A stretch of DNA of 64,000 bases, from positions 4,064,116 to 4,128,115 of the forward strand of contig OY365814.1 in NCBI GenBank assembly GCA_959347315.1, in the 5' to 3' direction. Every line of letters begins with the position of its first letter. Positions within the stretch are counted from its first letter, which is position 1. Below, in pieces: positions 1 through 11,276 of the stretch. The notes under the pieces were generated by a model. It saw nothing but the letters and a program-made list of their open reading frames with translations. It searched no databases and had not been told where the DNA came from. The position numbers were made by a program, and so were the translations under genes. The stretch is from Bimastos eiseni. Taxonomy: Eukaryota; Annelida; Clitellata; Crassiclitellata; Lumbricidae.

Positions 1-740
1 GACTTTCTCTTGATATCGTCCTGCGCATCTTCAATAGTACCCCTTTGAAATTGCGAACAGTAAGTGGGTGCCTTGAATATAGGGCACATTATGGATATAA
101 TGAAAAAAAAATGTCGCCAATCTAAAAAAGTTTTGTTCAATTGCCCCTCGAGAATCGAGTGTCCAGATATTACAAAGAAAGTCATTCTCATAAGTGTTCA
201 GATGCGAATGTATTTAACAAAGTCGTAACTTTTATGCTCACAGTTATTCCACTCGTTTGTACTGCTAGTCCTTTTTGCTCATACACCTACACTCAAAGGT
301 TGGTTCTATATCGATAGTCCGAAGGTTCGATAGTCCGAAATTTGCATGGTGACCGGTCGATAGATGTCAAGATTGTGATTTTTATGGTAGCTAGAATGAT
401 TAGAAGAATTATGCTTGGTAGAAGCTGGATGGCATAATTATTTTCATTCACCCAGCTTCCATTTAGGCATGATTCTTTTCATACCAATCCAGCTCCCAGT
501 TCTACATTATCTTTTTACAAATTTTTTTCATCAAATAATCCAGATTCTAATTAAATTCTAATTAATGTCGGAGTATAGAATCTTCGGACTATAGAACCTT
601 CGAACTATCGAGCAGACACCCAAAGGTTTGTGCGCTCAGTACAATACAATCGAATAGTAATTAATTTTAAATTCCACTCCTACAAAGTTACATTCGATAG
701 AGCACTCACGTCTCGATGGTGCATTTGCAATTACATAGGA
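1..740. other. Non-coding stretch with degenerate 36-bp satellite motif
   Basis: No gene is seen. Positions about 395-610 hold degenerate copies of a motif resembling AGCTTCCATTTAGGCATGAT followed by TTTTCATNCAATCC. The same motif recurs near 21.8-22.06, 43.6 and 63.0-63.2 kb, where the spacing of about 36 bp is clearer. The phrase 'tcgatagtccgaagg' is also repeated near 308-335, with related words near 580-612. The rest is AT-rich with no exon-like signal. Confidence 0.5.
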
Positions 741-915
741 GAGCAATTGTGAGCGAAGGACTTGTTCAAGGTCCATAGTAACTCATAATAACATATAGTA
801 ACTCATCGAACGAGGATCGAACGCTCCTCTCGAAGACTAAATAAGACAAAGGATGGAAAAGGAGAGGGCGACTCTCCGTGTCACATACCGACCGCTCTAA
901 GCAATCAGTCACCGA
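741..915 (-). repeat. tRNA-derived SINE-like repeat
   Basis: Read on the minus strand, this begins with a tRNA-like head (GCTTAGAGCGGTCGGTATGT, an A-box-like word, then GTTCGATCC, B-box-like). It ends with a tail containing GGACCTTGAACAAGTCC. The same tail motif follows tRNA-like heads at 4385-4500 (+), 6095-6205 (-) and 15040-15190 (+), so this is one member of a local SINE family. The copy is degraded and carries an internal repeat of AGTAACTCAT. Confidence 0.5.
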
Positions 916-970
916 GCTTGCTTGTGTCTTCTCTTCGATGGCTTTGGGTCGTCGTTAGCAGGGCTGTTAA

Positions 971-1111
971 TATCGCGATAGAGTATCGCGATACCTTGGT
1001 ATCGGCGATCTTTTTGCAGTATCGCGAGTGTATCGCGATAGTTTTATTTGGTCGGTATCGCGCGTGTATCGCGATACTTTATTTTAGCCAATCATCGATA
1101 TGCGATACCAA
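971..1111. promoter_or_regulatory. Cluster of TATCGCGATA palindromes
   Basis: Four perfect copies of the 10-bp palindrome TATCGCGATA lie at 971-980, 984-993, 1031-1040 and 1067-1076. Near-matches start at 1020 and 1056, and related TATCGG/ATCGATATGCGATA words flank them. Such dense CpG-containing palindromes in AT-rich DNA look like a binding-site cluster. The core resembles the DREF-type TATCGATA and the TCGCGA promoter elements known from animals, but no adjacent gene start is recognised, so a regulatory role is inference. Confidence 0.35.
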
Positions 1112-2710
1112 TCCTTTTTTCTCACCGTAATATTTTTTTTTAATTTTTCTCTTTCCTGTATAATTTCATGCCTGTTATATTTCATACATGCGGACTACTA
1201 GCGTAGAACTAGTTTAAACCGGTTGCTAGAGGGGTTGAGGGTCTAGGCTTATCCAGGGTTAGGAATGTGGACCGACCGGTTAAGGAAAACAGCCATCGGC
1301 CCGCTGACTGACCAGACGGGACTGCCTGGCTGGCTGACTGACCACTGGGCCAGAGGTTAGAGAGGTGACTGGGCAAAGGAGAAAGACAGGTGATGGATGT
1401 GAATGAGAAAGAGAGAGAAACAGGTAGAGTGAGATTTGACATTCGGTGGCTGGCTGAGGACTCCAGGCATATGGACCCCTGCCTGCAGTCCACCAAAGAT
1501 AGGTTAGAAATCGTCACAGAAAATAAAGAATCTATAAATAGGAAGACGATCTGATATAGTGTTTCCCCCTCTAAGCACATCATTGAGTAGTAAAGTCAGC
1601 CCATGTTCCATACGGAACGTTGGAGATGTGCTCCTTTTCTTAGGCCCTTGAGCCGGCTATGGACGAATATCCCAATGTCCTGGACACGGGGCCAGTGATA
1701 TCGTAGGACTTGCCGTTTACCTCCTAGCTTGCTGCTTGGTGACAGAGGCATGTGTTCGCAAACAACTTGCCCAGGGTCGCAACACGCAGTCGAACTCGCA
1801 ACAGCATGCTACGCGAGCAAGCGCATTACCAATAGGCCATCGTGTAGCACGCTTGAGCAGTACACATTTTTGAAAAAAATTATTCTGATAATATTTGTAG
1901 TTATTCTGATTTTTTATGTAAAAAATATTGTTGTATATATAGAGATCTTTGTTAAATCAAGAAAAATCAATTTTTTACAGATTGTCTGTGACAGTCATGT
2001 ATAAATGGCCCGAGCATAAAAGTAAGCAGTTCAAAAATTAAGAATGCAGTAGGCTAATCATAATTATTGTTGCCAAATTGTGATAAACAACTACTTTTAA
2101 AAAAGAGAGACGTGTTTAATTGAACAAATGTTTAAAAATAAAATTATGAATTTTGATGTGATGATGTGATATCACATTTCTTTGGACCCCTTTCCCTCGT
2201 TACACATCGTCACAATTGTGTGACATCCCTCATGTATGGATCGCCCCCAAAGGGGCCCCAATTCTGTAGTTTGTCCCAAGGCGCAGAATACCCTAGCTAC
2301 GCCTCTGCTGCACTTTCGTTTTTATGCTGAAATCAAAAAACTAAATTGAATTGAATCGAACGTAAGCAATAACTATTTAGAGCAAAGCACAGCTAAACGA
2401 AGTAATTAAATCAATGATGACAATGGTCAGGCAAGATCAGACAATGAACAATTTATAGACCAACATAAAACGCACTATGACGAGAGTAAAAAAATTCCGA
2501 AAGTGGAATCTGGTTCGAACGTTGTTTCTGGATAAAACCAAATGTGAAGTAATTTAATATTCATAGTATAAAGTACCACATAAAAGGCAGACAGAGAACT
2601 AACCTATTCTTCACACTTCACTGAAACGTATTAGATGATTGTTCTGAGATCCAAGAGTGTTATGAGCTAATCACGAACAAGATATCTATTTTAAGCGCAC
2701 ATAGTATGTG
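1112..2710. other. No recognisable gene
   Basis: The open frames here (1209-1583 minus, 1729-2004 plus) lack any recognisable domain or exon pattern. The segment 1210-1720 is more GC-rich and contains short repeats of CTGGCTGACTGACC. The segment 2160-2310 resembles the decayed end of a dispersed element. Nothing firmer can be supported. Confidence 0.4.
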
Positions 2711-2714
2711 CGTG

Positions 2715-2800
2715 CAAATGTAGGTGTGTGGGTATGTGATACATACCCACACAGTAGGTGTGTGTAGGCGTGTGGGTATGTATCACATACCCACACACCT
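2715..2800. repeat. Nested palindrome able to form a cruciform
   Basis: Two blocks of about 27 bp, GTGTGGGTATGTGATACATA and continuation near 2728-2754 and GTGTGGGTATGTATCACATA and continuation near 2770-2796, are reverse complements of each other. Each is also nearly self-palindromic. A short GTAGGTGTG stretch separates them, and CA-rich DNA follows to about 2840. Confidence 0.7.
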
Positions 2801-2840
2801 ACGCACGAACACACACAAACACACATACATACACACACAT

Positions 2841-3658
2841 ATGATATATATTATTTATCAATAATTAACAAATATATATGTATAACGTAACATAACATAA
2901 CATATGACAGATTGTTTTATAGTCATAACAGATTTATAAGATCAAATAGGTGGGGTTAACCTCAAGAAAAATCCGTGTCCTGTAGGCCTATGCAGGGTCA
3001 CCCTCTTAGTCGGGATACAATAAGGATATAAGGAAACAAGTTAGTAGCATCAGTGCGCATCAATAAGCAAAAATACATTCACTGATTATAAGCTTCGTGC
3101 ACTTTTAACACCTTAGAGATAACCAGTAGACTTGACTCGGTCCACTGGCTGACCAGCAATAAATGAAGTAACATAATAGATTTTATTTGTTTTGTATATG
3201 TTACTGTACCGGAAGGTAATTAGAGTTGCCAGTATTACAGTGGACAATGGACATAGACTTCATAAGTGCTCCCACAGATAATTTTTTAACCGAAATAGTT
3301 GATATTATGTTTACATTTTTTCAGGAATGCTAGTCCAGGCCTTTGGGCCAGGGTAGTTTATTGTGAACATTATTGTGGCAGTTCTATTGAGAACTGGTAT
3401 ATAGGGTGAAGAGATCAAACAACGAAGGATGTAAGGAATGTTTTCTGTGAGGAACAAGAAGCAATTAACAAAGGCCGCATTAGTAATTTGCGGAGCCGGA
3501 CGTTTTGGCGCACGGCGTTTTGGCGCAGATATCTGATACAATATATCGTGTAATACGAAGCATGGTCGATGAAAATTATTATGCTAAACTGGGTTCTGGG
3601 TTGATGAAAATAATCGCACGCAGTGTACGGGCCTCGACATAAGCAACATGTTCTGCTT

Positions 3659-3713
<55 letters not shown>

Positions 3714-3984
3714 CACCCATTTATCAGTATGGCTTGATAGCAGCCTACTTTAAAAGCAGATGTTCCCGCTCCATAGCTAGAGACAGCCAAGGATGTATTT
3801 AGCAACCGTCAATTCATTCAATTATTCTCTAAACAGTCCTTCATGCATTCTTCCACCTGTCTATTCGTGATTCATCCAACCATGATTATATTCATTATTT
3901 TATAATTTATATTCTATAATTCAACCATTCATTCATTAAGTTAACATTATTTCGTTGACCGTGCACGTTTGATTAAATATATAT
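2841..3984. other. No gene; (CA)n microsatellite at 3663-3711
   Basis: No exon or domain is recognised. A pure CA/TG dinucleotide array of about 24 units lies at 3663-3711, and a TA array at 3978-3992 borders the next feature. The remaining DNA is AT-rich and without coding signal. Confidence 0.5.
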
Positions 3985-4500
3985 ATATATATGACTAGTC
4001 TGACCTTACGGCGCGCTGACTTATATAGTGGTCAAGTATTATATATATATATATATATATATAATTATATATAGATTAACTAGTGGGGCTTAGGGCCTAT
4101 AGTTGCTCTGGCTGAGTTGAGCGGCGCGCGTGTGTTTATGCATATATAATGAGACCATTTACTAGGTTGTACTTGTTAGTACTTGTGTCAAGAAGGAGGG
4201 GGTCGTTTTTGTTCTCTATAATTGTAAGACGAATAGACGGGTTATTAATTTTCTGCCTTGTGAATAATCCTTTTCCTATGAGTAGATCATCCGAAATAAA
4301 CCTTTTCAAGTCCTTGCAGGTTCGGGTCTGTTGAGCTAATCGTGTCAAGTACTTGTTATTCATCATCAAAATTTCAGAAGACTGGTCTTTCCTAGCACGG
4401 TGGCCAATTTGTTAGATCGATCGGGCAGTAACTCGTAGAGTAGGGGTTCAATCCTTGATGTTTGTAAGGACCTTGAACAAGTACCCCGCGCCCATTTGCC
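3985..4500 (-). pseudogene. Mosaic inverted copy of pieces of the kinase locus
   Basis: Read on the minus strand, this 0.5-kb block is nearly identical to four separate pieces of the kinase locus on the right, in the same order. About 4500-4315 matches 6085-6284 (SINE and flank). About 4315-4262 matches the first kinase exon at 6808-6862, including the coding words FISDDLLI and KGLF. About 4262-4157 matches 8482-8605. About 4155-3985 matches 9266-9405. The intervening parts of the source are missing, so the copy looks 'spliced' at DNA level, yet the pieces include flank and intron sequence and so are not a cDNA. It cannot encode a kinase. Confidence 0.65.
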
Positions 4501-6070
4501 ATTCTAATGCAGAAAGATTTCATAATTGCTTCGTCCTGGAATATGAAACATCCGTCCTAATCAAAATATGATCAAATGAAGGTATAGACTACATGGGCTA
4601 TATAAAATTGATAATTAGGCATGACAGCAGACTATTTCAAAAACTGTCGTTTATTTGTTGTAAAATAAAACTAAAACCACAATTCAGAACTGTCGCATTA
4701 CATTACAGTGCATGTATGAGCTTAATCTTTATAGATGCATATAAATAATTACATTCTATAGAATGTTATTATATATATATTCATTTATTTTTTTAAATTT
4801 TTTATTTATGTTTCTGTTCTTTACTTGTTGTAAGGCATATACGTTCTCATAATTTGCATAATTATTTGCATATTTATTCATTAAGTTGATGGGGTGGGGT
4901 GCTAGATTTACGATTGGCAGAGAGTGCAATTATAACTTGCTACGTCCCACCCATCTAGGACTTTGTGTAATTGTCTTCCAAGTCCATGTAGTAAATGGTT
5001 ATGCCAATTGAGAGTCACCCCTTGTTCACTCGTTCAGGCGCTTTGCAGTGCTTAGATCCTTTTAAGTTACCACTGACCTACATAGTATGTGCAATATCCG
5101 TTTGCGCAGCGATTAGCCATAGGTCTTAAAACAGAGTTGTTGAATGCACTGCATATATTTATATATATATACAAATATATATATCTTCAGAAAAGGTCGT
5201 TCCTCGTGTCTGACTCAACCGAGAGAGTAGGTCGCTAACTGTTCTCTTTCGTCAACGGACCGAGGAGACAGCGGCAAATGTATAGTGTTAGGCTATAATA
5301 TTATAGTCAGCAGAGAATAGACGTTTGGCTGTTACGTAGTTTATGCAGAGAATTGCTTATTTTCAAAAAGTAGGAAGTTTGCATTTCATGTCTCTGTTCT
5401 AATTGGACGAAGGCAGAAGAATCGCTATAACTGGCGCAGTAAGTAGGTCCATTGCTGTTTGTTATGCATCGTTTCGCTCTGTATAATTTCAAAGCAATCA
5501 CTTAATATGCATGAGAACTACATTTGCGAGTTGCAAATAAAGAGTTAATCTACTTCGTTTGACTGATGAATATAATTATAAGAATGAATGAATGTCTGTG
5601 TTTAGTACATTGCTAAAGCTGTGTCGTGTTTTCCGAGCTTAATAATACGTTGACTTTTCTGCTCTCTGGATTCGATCGCCGAGGGAATTAAACTTAGGGC
5701 ATCGATATGCATGCAGATAGTGAAACCTCGATAAACATAACGTTAGATGAGGCTGTCTTCTTAAACCAAATACATTGGTCAGACACTATTGGTTCTGAGC
5801 TTTTGTGAAGATCTTAAAATACGCTACAAAGGGGCCTAAGTGGTTGGATACAGTCTGTCATTTGCCGACGTTAATGCGCTAGCAAATTATGTTCAAAGTT
5901 CTCTGATTTGGCTTATGCAAATGAACTATGCTTTGGAGGGATTTGATATAGTGAATATTGGAGTAGATCCATTGAGAAACTTGATAGAACACCATAGGCC
6001 TACAACACTGCTGTGAGCTAATGTTGCCCTTCTTACACTTTTAGTTCAAAAGTGCATGCACGCCTTGACG
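4501..6070. other. No recognisable gene
   Basis: AT-rich DNA with a TA array near 5158-5185. None of the open frames (for example 5307-5501 minus) shows a family signature, and no paired splice sites were convincing. Confidence 0.4.
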
Positions 6071-6079
6071 GTGAAATTT

Positions 6080-6290
6080 CAGTTATAATGGATGGCAAAT
6101 GGGCGCGGGGGACTTGCTCAAGGTCCTTACAAAGATCAAGGATTGAACCCCTACTCTACGAGTTACTGCCCGATCGTTCTTACAAATTGGCCACCGTGCA
6201 AGGAAAGACCAGTCTTCTGAAATTTTGATGATAAATAACAAGTACTTGACACGATTAGCTCAACAGACCCGAACCTGCAATCTTAACGTT
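6080..6290 (-). repeat. SINE-containing segment duplicated at 4.3-4.5 kb
   Basis: The minus strand of 6095-6205 has the tRNA-like head GGTGGCCAATTTGTAAGAAC, then the B-box-like word GGGGTTCAATCC and the GACCTTGAGCAAGT tail. The whole segment to about 6284 is repeated in inverted orientation at 4315-4500. It lies about 500 bp upstream of the kinase start. Confidence 0.55.
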
Positions 6291-6783
6291 TAACAACTCT
6301 AGAACTAGTGAATGTTAAAACATGAGGTTTTCGGGATTCTCTGTTATTGGCTTTTGGCAAGCTGGTAGATGGCGCAAACTATCCATTTTCTTAAGATATC
6401 ATTTATGATGAAGACTTGCCGGAGTGGAGCTCGTCAAGGAGGACTCGTTCGAGTTGGTGAACGATATTTAATTTTTAGCATTTTTTAAAACACTTTTCTC
6501 AATTTTTAGTTATATCAGTAACAATTTAATACTTCGCATTGTCATGCAAGATCGACATGTGTGCCAAATTTAACCTCTGTAGGTCGTCGGGAACATACCA
6601 AAAAAGATTTGAAAGAACTCCGACGAACGGCTGGCCATGACATACTTTTCGCAAACCAAGTTAAAGAAAAGAGGGTTAAAAGGCACAATAGTAAGACATG
6701 CAGCTCCAGTCCAGTATCATTTTTTTGAATTCTTAGCGAAAATCACGTGGACAAAGTACAACCAATGCAAGTAGATCGAGGAC

Positions 6784-9700
6784 ATGTCTTTCGAGAACAA
6801 GAACTTCAAAAGGTTTATTTCGGATGATCTGCTCATAGACAAAGGATTATTCGGTGAATTGTATGGTCCATACGACTGGGATGGGAAGAAATACGTCATC
6901 AAGAAGCGATGGATTTCCACGGAGCATACAGAAAAGGAACTTCTTGCTTGCCACAAATGGATGTCTCTGCATCACAAAAGTTTAATCGGGGTTTATGACG
7001 GAAGTCTAGAATCTCCTGCTCTCTATATATTGATGGAATACGCCAGTGGAGGGAGGATCGTTAAAAGAGGTTCTATCTGCGCGCACATCTGATCTTCCGC
7101 TGGAGATTCTGAAGGACTGGGGCATTCAGATTGCTGAAGGCATGGCTTATCTACATCAACATGGCATTGTTCACCAAGATCTCAAGTCGTCAAACAGTGA
7201 GTACTGTGTATATGCCAGGCTATTTTACTTTTAAATTATTCATTCTAAAGTTATTAATTGTTGAGTAGCAGGTTTCATTTCGGAGCTCTTGGTACATGTA
7301 TAGATGAACTTTCATGAGGATTGCAATACTCATTAGTTTAATTCACAGAAGTACATCGATGCCATCGTTAATTACAAAGTAATAAACTGTCTAAACCGTT
7401 TGTGGTTAACACTTTGGTGACAAGATCTGTAGCAATGGGTCTCGAAGCTCCAACTGACTCGACATTATAGGACAAAGTGCTTTTCCCGAATGGATTGTGT
7501 TCCTGTTCTAGGAAGTTCCTGTCTCTACTTGGCGTCCAATGCTGTGCACATTATTAGTGATGTACGTAGTTGTTGATGATTGCCTTTGTGAAAATAATAC
7601 TTTTTAGTTACTGTGGACTTAACCAAATATATCTAATATTTGTAAATTAGATGCAAAACTCTATTAAGTCGAAACATCTATGATAATAACTAAATTCAAA
7701 AGACATCACTGCATTGCAGTTGGTTTGAATTGATTGTAATCGTTAGCAGAAAAATTATATATGATACAGAATCAGGTTGATAAAATATTTGAATACTCAT
7801 CGATTTATTTTAGTCGTGATAATGGAAGCGGATACATCATCAAATCTTTACAATAAGACTTTAAAGATAACCGACTTTGATCAGATAGGAGGACATGATG
7901 ACACAAAACCTATGTCAACAGCTGAAACTTGCGCCTCTGCAGCTCCTGAAGTACTTGATACTAGGATGTACTCAAATGCCAGTGATGTTTGGAGGCGAGT
8001 CATTCTATGCAGTTTTGTTAAACATGTAATAAATTATGTGAGGCAGCGCTATGAAGATTAATACATTATTGGATGTGCCCTGTGTGACTGTCGAGGAGAG
8101 ATTCGTTAATTAAAATGAAAGAAATATAATTTAACTCATATATTAGGAACAAACAACCTGAGAATTAATAGTTGGCAGCTTAACAAAAGTTCGTTTGAAC
8201 ACAAACAATACAAACTCGAGGCTTGCTCGTATTTAGGCCTAACAAATGCCTAAGTAAGTTAATAATAATAATAGTAATAATAATAACTCATGATGATATT
8301 AATAATAATAAGGACAATTTACATGGCGCCGTAACGCAGCCATACCGCTACAAGGGCGCCTCACAAACAACTGACAATCGGTAAAAGCCTTCGAAAAGAG
8401 AAGTTGTCTGATATAATAAAGTGGTAACCTGTGGAACCACAGGAACGACAAATTAGCAACGAGCCAAAAAACCTTCACCACGAATCACAAGGCAGAAAAC
8501 TAATAACCCGTCTATTCCTCTTATAATTATAGAGAACAAAAACGACCCCTAATTCTTGACACGTGCACAACTACTAACAAGTACAACCTAGTAAATGGTA
8601 GAGTTCAACAGATGGCATCCATCCCTTGGCAACATAGGACACAGACTCTAACAACATTCTTTAGATTAATCACTGCAGGCTTTCATTTACTGCACTGGAA
8701 ATCAGTTTTACCTGCGCTCATAACATCCGCACAGTAGGTATTGCTTTAGTCAATAAATTGTTTCATTCGTGTCATATCATGACCAAATTCATTTGGGAAA
8801 CGCCCTGAGTGTCGGTCGGGACGTGTTTATTTGACATTGCTGTTACAGCTACGGTGTGGTTATGTTGGAAATTTCAACAAGAAACGATCCTTATAAAGCA
8901 GCTGCTGCAGCACTGAAAGGAACGCTGAAACTGGAAACTCAACACATGTGTTCAGATATCATAAAATCTATTTTGATCAGTAAGTCATATTCTACAAAAC
9001 ATGCATCATACGAGGATGCTAATGAACAAACAAACATAGTGTCGCCCAGACTTTTCTCCTCGTGCAGCCTGATGCCAAAGTCTACTTCTATCAACTTCTC
9101 AATCCAATATGAAACACACAGATGGATGCAACTTCCAACTTCTTTCAACATAAACGACGGCTTTTAGACAACAAGCACACTTATACATCTATCTGAACTT
9201 GCTTCTCCATAATCACTCACGTCTTCACTTTCTAACCTCTCGCGCTTCCATTAAAACCTGTCTGTCTCATTATATATGCATAAACACACGCACCGCTCAA
9301 CTCAGCCAGAGCAACTATAGAACCTAAGCCCCACTAATTAATCTATATATAAATATATATATATATATAATACATGACTACTATATAAGTCAGCGCAAGT
9401 ATATGCGCACACATTGTCTTTTTTGCTTCTGAGGAACGGTGCAAGATGCGCTATATAAACACATGCAGACCTTGTTTATAGTCCTCTAAACAATTTTGAA
9501 TGGATTTGCTAATGTTACATGTTTATTGAACGACACCGATGATAGAAACGTTATAGCGATTTGATCGACATGAAAACAGAGAATTGCACCAAATGATCCA
9601 CGCAGAAAATGGTTTTCAATGCCTCTAACATCGAACATGACGTGAAGGTTCTCAGTTGACTTATGATTGATCGTCGTCATTATGGCCAGCTGTAACTCCT

Positions 9701-11211
9701 TCACTGCTTGCAGTCCAACAATGTCAATGCAGTCCCAAGTCTGGATGAAGGAGGGGGACATTAATGATCTTTGATATCACACAGTGCCGTTAAACTGCAA
9801 CTAATTGGTCATTGCTTCAGCTGCCACATCTGCGCATCATACACAACTAAATTATTAATCCCCGAAAATGCACGTTGTACATTATAAACGTTTGCACTTT
9901 TGATCAGCCACCAAAAGATTACGCTGTGAAATATTATTTCAATGCGTATTGAGCAGAACATCGATTGTTTCCTTGTGCTAGAACTTTTTTGCTTCATTTC
10001 AGGATGTCTGAGTAATGAAAAGAGCAAACGCCCGCAGTTCGATGAAATTTTACTTGAGCTTCAACGTAACCGTAAATATTTATGATCAAATTGCTGATTT
10101 AATTTTTTTAAATGAACTTTATTCAGTAAACTAATGACCTTTAAGTCAAATTCACAGATATCGTAATACGAATCTAAGAAAATGAGAGATCTTAATTATC
10201 ATTATTAATCAATAAATTTATTACGCCCGCGTTAATCAATCGATTGGGCAACAAATCCAACCATGATCAGGTCAATTCCAGGAGGTCAGACCGTCAAGCC
10301 AGAGAGACAGCTTTCTGAGGGTATGCCAACTGAAAAAGGAAGGCCTTGAGGCGAGATGGAAACAAAGAAAGAAAGTGAGCAGAACGGACAGACATAGGGA
10401 GAACCATGGTCCAGCCATCGAGAAAGCCCGACACCCAAGAGCAGTCCTAGTTTGCGGTATAGTCAAACAAAGGCAGGCAGATGACCAAGTTGAATAATTA
10501 CAAGTGTTTGGAACCAGCATTAACTTCAAGTAATATGGTTGACCACAAGGCCGTGTTTTGTAGATAATAAGACCAAGTTTGAAAGAGATCCTCTGACAAA
10601 CAGGTAGCCACTGCAACTAGTTAACTTAGATCAAGTTAAATTAAGGAGCAACTAATGATGTCTGATAACTGAACAGCGATACACATGTAAATCTTTGTTT
10701 TACTTCGTGTATATAGACAGTGATGACCCTACGACAAAGGAATTGGAACAGAATGATGAAACCCAAATGAAATCTTTGGGTATGGAATAAACACCTTATA
10801 CACCTACAGCTAAACTGTCAGCACTGTGAGAATTATTTCTGTATTATTTTTCTCTGGAATAATGTGCTGCTATCAAATTTAAGATTGAGTCACATGTTGT
10901 TGTCTTAAATATTGTAAGCGTAACTCTGACACAATATGCCTACTGCAATAATATTTAATCGGTTGATATAGGGTTAATCCGGAGGTGTACTAAGTAACCG
11001 CATTTGAGACCGACGTCTTGGTGTATTTGCTGCTACTATTACTACAACTACCGTACAGTTATCATTGTCAGAAATAGCAAGAATAACATCAGCAGCAGTA
11101 ATAATGATATTGGCAATACTAACGATAATAATAATAATAATAATAATATAAATATTAATAATAATAATAATGACAATTAATAATCTCCAAGTCCCTAATA
11201 TGATCATCATG

Positions 11212-11276
<65 letters not shown>

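Noticed and set aside
1209..1583. 124-residue minus-strand open frame
   Set aside because: No domain, no splice context, and it overlaps short internal repeats.
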